A DNA stretch of 64,000 bases from Cryobacterium sp. PH29-G1 (GTDB taxonomy: Bacteria > Actinomycetota > Actinomycetes > Actinomycetales > Microbacteriaceae), in contig NZ_JASISY010000013.1 of assembly GCF_030063365.1 (NCBI RefSeq), forward strand, positions 42,325 to 106,324. The letters are read 5' to 3'. The translations under genes and the position numbers were made by a program. Shown here piece by piece: positions 28,601 to 35,151 of the stretch. Every line of letters starts with the position of its first letter. The stretch's first letter is position 1. Under the pieces are notes generated by a model. That model had not been told where the DNA came from, searched no databases, and saw nothing but the letters and a program-made list of their open reading frames with translations.

Positions 28601-31600
28601 TCAGCTGCCCAACACCCTCGGGGGTGTGCACCAATATGTACCGTTTCGTGGGCAACGACCCGGGCATACCGGGGCATCTGAACTCGAACTACAACCCGCG
28701 GTATCGCTCCATAGCCACCGAGTTCGAGGCCATGCCCGGCGTGACCATCCCCACGGACCTAGCCCCGACCCAGGTCGGTGTCTATGTCGGGTCGCCGACT
28801 ACCGGGGTGAATACGGCAGTTCTCTGCACCCTCGATGCGGCCACACCACAGCTGCTGTCCGTTTCGAAGCCGTACGTGGCGGCGACCGGAAGCCGCTCCT
28901 TCACCATCGCCGGCACCGGCTTCGGCACAACCCGAGGTACCGGCCAGGTCACTCTAGGTACTACCCCGCTGGACATCACCACCTGGAGCGATACCTCGAT
29001 CACCGCCAGCGTGCCCGGCGCCATCCCGGTCGGCGCGCAGCAGCTGGGGATCACGTCTGGAAACGGACAGAGCACGATCAACGGGCTCACCTTCCATGTG
29101 CTGGGAACCGGGTACAGCCCGAGCGTGCGTGAGGTCGGCCCCGGCCACACCCACGCCACGATCCAGGCTGCCCTCGACGCCGCATTCACCAACAACGGCG
29201 ACGACCTGGTGATCGTCTACCCAGCAGCCTCCAGCACGGCAAACCCACGGGGTGCCTACTACGAGAACCTCGTCGTCGCCTCACCGGTCAAACTGCAAGG
29301 CGTCGGCTCCGGCGGCTTCCAGGGCAGCACCTTCGTGCCCGGGTCGATCATCGATGCCGGCGCGTTCGGCGGCGACACCGCCCTGGCCGCGGACTGGTTC
29401 ACCAAGGTCGGTGGCCTTAGCTGGGACGGCAATCAGTCGGTGAACGATGGCGAGGGCATCTACGTGCTGGCCTCGGCGAGCGCCACCACTGCACCCGGCG
29501 TGGCACGCCAATTCACCAGCTCCTTCAAGGCATCCATCGACGGCTTCGATATCCGCGGCGGCGACCAGGTGGGCTTCCCGGGCAACATCGACAGCCTCAC
29601 CGGTGGGCCGACCGGCCTTCCGCCGAACATCACCACCCAGGGCGGAGCGATCTTCGTCAACGCCTACGCCCGCTCCCTGCAAATCACCAATAACGTCGTG
29701 CAGAACAACGGCGGCGGCTACGGGACCATTCGGATCGGAACCCCAGACATCGCCGCGCCGAACACCAATCAACACAACGAGAACGTTCGGATCGCCAACA
29801 ACAGAATCATCGCCAACGCGGGCACGAACCTGGCCGGCGGCATCGGCCTCTACGCGGGCTCGGACGGCTACGAGGTGGCAAACAACGACATCTGCGGCAA
29901 CTTCTCGATGGAGTATGGCGGCGGCCTGAGCGTCTACGGGTTCAGCCCGGGCGGCAAGATCCACCATAACCGCATGTATTTCAACTCCTCGAACGATGAG
30001 GGTGGTGCCATCATGATCGCCGGAGAACTGCCGGCGACGATTGGCGCTCTCTCGGCCGGCTCCGGTCCGGTGGACATCTATGCCAACCAGATCCAAGCCA
30101 ACCTGGCCAATGACGACGGCGGCGGCATCCGCTTCCTGATGGCCGGTGACTATCCGATGAATGTCTACAACAACATGATCGTCAACAACGTCTCGACCCA
30201 CGAGGGCGGCGGCATCGGCATCAACGATGCCCCCAACGTTCGGATCTACAACAACACGATCATGAAGAACCTGACGACGGCCACCGCGGTGACCTCCAAC
30301 GGGCAGCCAGCTCCCGCCGGGTTGTCTACCTCGGCCAACAGCAGCCAGCTGCAGGCCACGCTGCCAGGCGGCTCGTCGACCTTCAGCAACCCCGCGTTGT
30401 TCAACAACATATTCTGGGACAACCGGGCCGGCACCCGGGCCGGCACCACGGTCACCGGTATCGGCCTGAGCGGCGCCACCGACATCAACAACTGGGATCT
30501 GGGCGTCGCCGACGACACGGGCGTGCTCGCGCCGAGCAACTCGGTCGTGCAGCAGAACACCACCGATCACGCCTACACGACCAGTCCGACCAACAGCTCT
30601 GCCGATCCGGCCGTGGTCTCCACCTACGACGTCTCCGTCTCCTTCGCTACCTGGCGTCAAAACCCGGCGTTCGTGGACGCCACGCTCGTGACGCTGGAAG
30701 CGCCACCGAATCTGCTGGGCAACTACCACCTCGCCAACTGCCCCGGCTCCCCGGCCTGCAACCTCGGCGCGGCCACCGTGGGCGGCGTGACGGCTCCCGC
30801 GACGGACTTCGACAACCAGGCACGACCGGCGCTGGGTGGCTACGACAGTGGTGCCGACGAGTTCGGATCCGCTACAACGCCGCCCCCGCCGACGCCAACG
30901 ACCTCTGACCTGTACTTCTCGACGACGGGAAGCAGCAACCCACCCGGCGTCTCGGGGCAAGCCGACGATGCCGATGTCTACCTCTGGAACGGCACCGCCT
31001 TCAGCCGGTCGATCGATATCAACACGGCGCCGTACAACGTGCCGGGCAACGCCAACCTGGACGGCTTCTCCCGAGTCGACGCCACCCACTTTTACGCCTC
31101 ATTCAGCGGCAACGTCGCGCTGGGCGGGATCGGCACTGTGGCCGACGAGGACGTCGTGTACTTCGACGGCGCCGCCTGGTCGCTGTGGTTCGACGGTAGC
31201 GCGCACGGGATCGGCAACAACATCGACCTGGGTGCCGTCAGCGTCGTCGGCAACACGTTGTATTTCTCCACCAACAACAATGCGGTTCCGGCCGGTGCCG
31301 GTGGCAGCGGCGACAACGCCGACGTCTATCGCTGGAACGGTGGCAGCTCCTACACCCGGGTGATGGACGCCACCACTGGTCCCTACAATTTGCCGAACAG
31401 CGGAGGCGCGACCAGTGCGACCAACCCCAACGTCGACGGACTCATTTGGGTCGATACGACCCACTTCTACCTGTCGTTCAGCAATTCGACCACTACCGTT
31501 CCGGGGCTCGGCGCCGTGGACGATGAGGACGTGGTCTACTTCAATGGCACCGCGTGGTCGCTGTACTTCAACGGCGGCGATCACGGGCTGAGCACGTCGT

Positions 31601-32382
31601 CGAACTACGATCTGGACGCGATCGCTTTCGCAACCGGGGCTCTGCCCCCGACAACGCCGCCGGCCGGCCAAAACCTGTACTTCTCGACGCAGGGCAACAC
31701 CAACCCACCCGGCGTCGGTGGCACAGCGGACGACGCAGATGTCTATCTCTGGAACGGCGGAACCTTCAGCCGGGTACATGACGTCAGCACTGCGCCGTAT
31801 GGCCTGCCCAATAGTGCCAACGTTGATGGTTTCGATCGAATCGACGACACCCACTTCTACCTCTCCTTCACCGGCCAGGTGAACGTACCCGGCATCGGCA
31901 ACGTGCAGGACGAAGACGTCATCTACTACAACGCAGGAACCTGGACACTGTACTTCGACGGCAGCGCACACGGTCTGGGCGGCAATAGCAACCTCGACCT
32001 CGATGCGATCAGCGTTGCGGGGACGACGCTGTACTTCTCGACGCTGGGCAATAGCAATCCGCCTGGAGTGGGGCAAAGCGCGGACAATGCCGACATCTAC
32101 AGCTGGAATGGTAGCTCCTACAGCAGGGTCGTCGACGCCAGTGCCGCGCCCTACAACCTCCCCGGAAATGCCAACGTCGACGGATTCGTGCGGGTGGATG
32201 CCACCCACTTCTACCTGTCCTTCAGCAACTCGACCACGACGGTTCCCACTCTGGGCACGGTTCAAGACGAAGACGTCATCTACTACAACGCGGGCACCTG
32301 GTCGGTCTACTTCGACGGCACCGCCCACGGCCTCACCTCCAGCAACCTCGAAGTCGACGCCTTTGACCTTCCGACGCCATGA
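25699..32382 (+). CDS. Giant secreted protein: SdrB-like/IPT/right-handed beta-helix with four C-terminal repeats
   Basis: A 2,227-residue exported protein with a Sec signal (TAMVAAMLVSLPALPAQAA). In order: SdrB-like modules (about residues 185-230 with FVFQDTAPTNGANDQGEPG, and 460-560 with YVFSDTNRNGVKDPGEGG), a further Ig-like or prealbumin-like region near 905-960, an IPT/TIG domain (about 1050-1140, AGTGFGTTRGTGQV), a pectate-lyase-like parallel beta-helix (about 1145-1720, with recurrent NNxI, GGGI and NNxIW-type rungs), and four ~115-residue repeats to the end. No LPXTG, lipobox or transmembrane anchor is seen. ATG 25699 has GGAGG upstream. Its stop overlaps a possible ATG of the next gene. 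I infer a surface scaffold, not an enzyme. Confidence 0.9.
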   Translation: MKTTRESYGVVPPKRSIWQRIVNAATSTAMVAAMLVSLPALPAQAATTSDLSLKVISARTESLAFGGTGVLKGADVPDFQYIINEDNTGTTAQRTPTGDCAATTPGYPLNCDWPSIKEVPHTTSPIVRQGDQADFASGLPLPDGRYLISVLADGYKIDGEHFSVPLPAPGLVTVELQPNPLPDSTLRAFVFQDTAPTNGANDQGEPGLAGFVGHVTDTLGELQTDVYGNPLCTVYEGEDPDTHVIPSLSLDGNQLPVPINGTGGHCVSDANGLLTMPHLGSNRYTLTATAPDGQTWIQTTTLEGNHDFDTWLLEGSTGYDTEALVAGEPVPGPIFGFVPPTNTLASGAAGKITGVVVTAKQYTPPKGGDFNYWLGLTGSKMGKPIVKPWLSLADLQQGDQAVWVGMGDASGAFDISGVPDGNYSLSWWDEPQNYFINMVNVTVSNGETVQMGNVPTSGWWTDYDGYVFSDTNRNGVKDPGEGGLPNFTLTMRKQDNSLMDRGNNVVTTDNLGYYHFESAYPLSEWTVMENYNDSFYTTGVTYQADNQPTPTTVKGAGVDVSVLSIIGLGGRMDWGVHAYDPTGANGVDPRNGGIVGSVSYDTTRNELDPQYAASEDWQPGVSDLPVELYATVDCGTHADTPCGGTNDAFELASDGSLATGKLLNTYVSEQWSRPTGCVARDVDGNPLVHAADSLTAFDENVLVPSQETTGACISSFMQGVQFGPYPTDQGTTDANFGAAVDGNYGFADACTGTLDASDPSAPTCDAAFEPLGSGDYLVRLAIPQDATGDPLYKVTGEEDINIGNGDQIVPQVPPPSCAGKLHTVDLDGDGTDNYPAVVGNDTNGVPTGVTVPASTPVKNATFLDIGGSPYEGSPKAACDTKLVRVNNGKSVVPMFNIFTDVPVPSRLRGLIVDDINFSTDPRSTLYGEKTGIAFAPVGIYDFANRLVTTLESDFNGSYDVLLPSTNHISCPTPSGVCTNMYRFVGNDPGIPGHLNSNYNPRYRSIATEFEAMPGVTIPTDLAPTQVGVYVGSPTTGVNTAVLCTLDAATPQLLSVSKPYVAATGSRSFTIAGTGFGTTRGTGQVTLGTTPLDITTWSDTSITASVPGAIPVGAQQLGITSGNGQSTINGLTFHVLGTGYSPSVREVGPGHTHATIQAALDAAFTNNGDDLVIVYPAASSTANPRGAYYENLVVASPVKLQGVGSGGFQGSTFVPGSIIDAGAFGGDTALAADWFTKVGGLSWDGNQSVNDGEGIYVLASASATTAPGVARQFTSSFKASIDGFDIRGGDQVGFPGNIDSLTGGPTGLPPNITTQGGAIFVNAYARSLQITNNVVQNNGGGYGTIRIGTPDIAAPNTNQHNENVRIANNRIIANAGTNLAGGIGLYAGSDGYEVANNDICGNFSMEYGGGLSVYGFSPGGKIHHNRMYFNSSNDEGGAIMIAGELPATIGALSAGSGPVDIYANQIQANLANDDGGGIRFLMAGDYPMNVYNNMIVNNVSTHEGGGIGINDAPNVRIYNNTIMKNLTTATAVTSNGQPAPAGLSTSANSSQLQATLPGGSSTFSNPALFNNIFWDNRAGTRAGTTVTGIGLSGATDINNWDLGVADDTGVLAPSNSVVQQNTTDHAYTTSPTNSSADPAVVSTYDVSVSFATWRQNPAFVDATLVTLEAPPNLLGNYHLANCPGSPACNLGAATVGGVTAPATDFDNQARPALGGYDSGADEFGSATTPPPPTPTTSDLYFSTTGSSNPPGVSGQADDADVYLWNGTAFSRSIDINTAPYNVPGNANLDGFSRVDATHFYASFSGNVALGGIGTVADEDVVYFDGAAWSLWFDGSAHGIGNNIDLGAVSVVGNTLYFSTNNNAVPAGAGGSGDNADVYRWNGGSSYTRVMDATTGPYNLPNSGGATSATNPNVDGLIWVDTTHFYLSFSNSTTTVPGLGAVDDEDVVYFNGTAWSLYFNGGDHGLSTSSNYDLDAIAFATGALPPTTPPAGQNLYFSTQGNTNPPGVGGTADDADVYLWNGGTFSRVHDVSTAPYGLPNSANVDGFDRIDDTHFYLSFTGQVNVPGIGNVQDEDVIYYNAGTWTLYFDGSAHGLGGNSNLDLDAISVAGTTLYFSTLGNSNPPGVGQSADNADIYSWNGSSYSRVVDASAAPYNLPGNANVDGFVRVDATHFYLSFSNSTTTVPTLGTVQDEDVIYYNAGTWSVYFDGTAHGLTSSNLEVDAFDLPTP
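30910..32376 (+). repeat. Four tandem ~115-residue repeats at the C-terminus of the giant protein
   Basis: Units begin at about 30910, 31258, 31675 and 32029, each at an L-Y-F-S-T strand. Shared elements in order are NPPGV, DDADVY-WNG, a variable AP-Y segment, ANVDGF, THFYLSF, QDEDVIYYN, VYFDGTAHGL and LDLDA. Each unit seems to hold two similar halves, each ending in an acidic DDAD or DEDV turn before an aromatic strand, which suggests beta-propeller blades. Fold is inference. Confidence 0.9.
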
Positions 32383-32429
32383 TCCAGTCATTCAGCAACG
32401 CCAGCGACGATCCCAAGGGAGACAAGGGA

Positions 32430-33764
32430 ATGATACTCAAGCAGCCTTTCAGCCGCCGCGATCTGTTGAAGTTCGCCGGCGGCGCGGCGGCCGTCGTCGG
32501 CACCGGCATCTGGGCGGGCAACGTGCTCTTGCCCGAAACCGCCGTTGCGGCCGTCGGAGATCCTGACCTCTACTTAGCGGGCACCGACGGGTGGATCTAC
32601 CTGCCGAAAACCCCGACCATCCCGCCGTTCCACCCGGACGTCCTGGCGCCGGGTCTGCTCACGACCTACATCTTCGGCTTCCGCGACGTAACCAGCCTGA
32701 ACGCCACTCAGCTCTCGAACCAGCAGAACAAGGCGCAACACTCCGCTCCGCTGTTCTGGGCAAACCAGTTCGACCCGGCCCACCCGGTCGATTTCAAGGT
32801 TCAACTAACCAACCTGGGACTGAAGCTGCGACCGGACCTGTTCGACGCTCACACCCTGCACTGGCACGGGTTCCGCAACGTGATCCCGTTCTTCGACGGC
32901 GAGCCGTCCGGTTCGGTCGCGATTCGAACCGGACGCATCTTCACGTACGTGTACCGGCCCCGTGAGCCCGGGACCTACATGTTCCACTGCCACGTGGAGG
33001 ACGTCGAACACGTTCATATGGGCATGACCGGCCTCGTCTTCGTTCGTCCTCTGCAGGACGGCACGCTGATCGGCGGACACACCAAGTTCATGTACAACGA
33101 TGGTGACGGATCGACCGGCTTCGACCGGGAGTTCGCGATGTTCCTCTCCGAGGTATGGGCCGAGGCGCACTGGGCCGACGCCCATATCCAGCTACCGGAA
33201 TGGAGCGATTACCGGGCCGACTTCAGCCTGCTCAACGGGCGGGTCTACCCCGACACCATCGTGCCCAACGCACCGATCAATGCCGCGGCATCCATCCATG
33301 CTCTCGCCGTGCAAACCGACCCCGCAACCGGCGACCTGATCGCGCCCGTCGGTCACCCCGAGCTCCAGTACCAACCGCAGTCCTCGCTGGTCAATTGCAA
33401 CGCCGGCGAACGGGTCGCACTGCGGTTTGCCAACCTGGGATTCCGGGAGCAGGCAATGACCCTGGCCGGGATCCGGATGCGGGTGGTCGGCCGCGATGCC
33501 ACCCCGATGCGCGGGCGCGACGGCACCGACACGTCCTACGAAACCGAAACGATCAACATCGGTCCGGGCGAGAGCTTCGACGTGGTGTTCACGGCGCCGG
33601 CGCATACCGGTCCGGGATATGACACCTACATGCTCTACAACCGCAACTACCTCAGGGCGAACAACCTGGCACCGGGTGGATTCGGCGGCCAGACCACGGA
33701 AATCCACGTGTATGCGGCGGGCGGCCTGCCTGCGCAGGCGTACCCGAACGACTTGGGAGTGTGA
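32430..33764 (+). CDS. Multicopper oxidase subunit A (T1 copper and half of the trinuclear site), Tat-exported
   Basis: Exported folded by Tat: FSRRDLLKFAGGAAAVVG heads the signal. The first cupredoxin domain has HTLHWHG (His141, 144, 146) and FHCHVEDVEHVHMGM (His186, Cys187, His188, likely T1 His194 and Met199). The second domain has no ligands: FREQAMTLAGIRM stands where HPxHLHG would be. By itself it lacks four trinuclear-site histidines, which subunit B supplies. I chose ATG 32430 for its AGGGAG eight bases upstream; ATG 32379 overlaps the giant gene's stop (ATGA) and would add 17 residues without a ribosome site. Confidence 0.88.
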   Translation: MILKQPFSRRDLLKFAGGAAAVVGTGIWAGNVLLPETAVAAVGDPDLYLAGTDGWIYLPKTPTIPPFHPDVLAPGLLTTYIFGFRDVTSLNATQLSNQQNKAQHSAPLFWANQFDPAHPVDFKVQLTNLGLKLRPDLFDAHTLHWHGFRNVIPFFDGEPSGSVAIRTGRIFTYVYRPREPGTYMFHCHVEDVEHVHMGMTGLVFVRPLQDGTLIGGHTKFMYNDGDGSTGFDREFAMFLSEVWAEAHWADAHIQLPEWSDYRADFSLLNGRVYPDTIVPNAPINAAASIHALAVQTDPATGDLIAPVGHPELQYQPQSSLVNCNAGERVALRFANLGFREQAMTLAGIRMRVVGRDATPMRGRDGTDTSYETETINIGPGESFDVVFTAPAHTGPGYDTYMLYNRNYLRANNLAPGGFGGQTTEIHVYAAGGLPAQAYPNDLGV

Positions 33765-33769
33765 GAGCC

Positions 33770-35131
33770 ATGATGAAAGGTAACGCCGTGATGCATGGGA
33801 AGGGTCGCAACCGGGGTTTGCGGCGGCCGGCACTGCTGGTCGCTCTGGCTCTGGTGGGCGCAACGATGGCCACACTCACCCCGGCGGCGACCGCCGAGAC
33901 GACGCCGCGGGTCGGCATCGCCTGTACCACCGGGGTGGGCGGCGGTGCCACGACCCCGATCTTCAACCTCACCACCAAGACCGGATACATCAACCTGCCC
34001 GACGGCAACACAGCGTTCATGTGGGGATATTCCAGCGGATTCGGCGGTTTTCAACACCCCGGCCCGGTGCTGTGCGTCAATGCCGGCGACACGGTCACCG
34101 TGATCCTGCGCAATACCCTGCCCGAGCCCGCTTCCATTGTCTTCCCGGGCCAAACGAATGTTCTGGCTAACGGGATCCCGGCTCAGCCCCAGCTCACCGG
34201 TGCCGGCGCAATCACGTCGCTGACCAACACGGCCGACGCTGCCGGCGGGACCATCACCTACAGCTTCACGGCAGCGAACCCGGGCACGTATCTGTACGAG
34301 TCGGGCACCAACCCCGAGAAGCAGGTCCGGATGGGATTGTTCGGGGCACTGATCGTGCGTCCGTCTGCCGTGCCGCTGGGCGGAGCAGGTGGCTCTGTCG
34401 CGAGCGAGTATGCCAACAATCGGGCGGACAGTCGGTTCAACCCCGCCGAAGAATTCATGGTGCTGCTGAGCGAGATCGACCCGTACCAACACCAGGCGGT
34501 CGAAAACAATAAGAGCTTCAACCTGAACAACTACCACCCGCGGTATTGGCTGATCAACGGGCGCGGTTTTCCCGATAGCATCGCCGACAACGGTGCCAGT
34601 TGGCTGCCCACACAGCCGTATGGCGCCCTCGCCCAGATTGGCGAGTTTAATACGGCAGATCCAGCGGACCAGCCGGGAATGGCACGCTATCTGAACGTGG
34701 GCACCGAGGACTACCCGTTCCACCCGCACGGTAACAATGGCTTGGTCGTAGCTCGAGATGGCCGACCGTTGGAGGGCCCGACCGGACAAGACCTTTCGTT
34801 TGAGAAGTTCGCTATTAATCTCGGGCCGGGCCAGACCTGGGACGTGATCTTCAAGTGGTACGACGCCGAGAATTACTCCCCCTCCAACCCGGTCCCGGTA
34901 ACGGTGCCGCAGCTGGCCAACGAGTCAATCGGAGTCTTCTACAGCGGAAGCCCTTACCTCGGGACCAAGGAAACCCTGCCGCCCGGTATTCAGAGCGTGA
35001 ATCAGTGCGGGGAGTACTACATCATCTCCCACAACCACGCCCTGTTTCAGATCACGTCCTGGGGCGCCAATATGACCGGACCGATCACCTATATGCGGAT
35101 CGATCCGCCGACGCCCAACAACTGCGGCTGA
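33770..35131 (+). CDS. Multicopper oxidase subunit B (complementary HxH pairs), secreted
   Basis: A ~453-residue cupredoxin-fold protein with a Sec signal (PALLVALALVGATMATLTPAATA). The N-terminal domain (GPVLCVNAGDTVTVILRN; NPGTYLYESG) has no copper ligands. The C-terminal domain has YPFHPHGNN and YIISHNHALFQI, that is HxH twice; the usual T1 Cys of HCH is Asn, although a Cys lies eight residues earlier. Together with subunit A this completes eight trinuclear-site histidines. Possible starts are GTG 33761, whose GTGA overlaps A's stop, and ATG 33770; coupling is likely either way. Confidence 0.85.
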   Translation: MMKGNAVMHGKGRNRGLRRPALLVALALVGATMATLTPAATAETTPRVGIACTTGVGGGATTPIFNLTTKTGYINLPDGNTAFMWGYSSGFGGFQHPGPVLCVNAGDTVTVILRNTLPEPASIVFPGQTNVLANGIPAQPQLTGAGAITSLTNTADAAGGTITYSFTAANPGTYLYESGTNPEKQVRMGLFGALIVRPSAVPLGGAGGSVASEYANNRADSRFNPAEEFMVLLSEIDPYQHQAVENNKSFNLNNYHPRYWLINGRGFPDSIADNGASWLPTQPYGALAQIGEFNTADPADQPGMARYLNVGTEDYPFHPHGNNGLVVARDGRPLEGPTGQDLSFEKFAINLGPGQTWDVIFKWYDAENYSPSNPVPVTVPQLANESIGVFYSGSPYLGTKETLPPGIQSVNQCGEYYIISHNHALFQITSWGANMTGPITYMRIDPPTPNNCG

Positions 35132-35151
35132 CCAGGAAGGCGTAGAAAGCC

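Noticed and set aside
29281..31089. A 602-codon minus-strand open frame opposite the giant gene (and a 545-codon one at 26248-27885)
   Set aside because: Both mirror the coding strand's third-position GC and have no domain features or ribosome sites; the plus-strand domains are clear.
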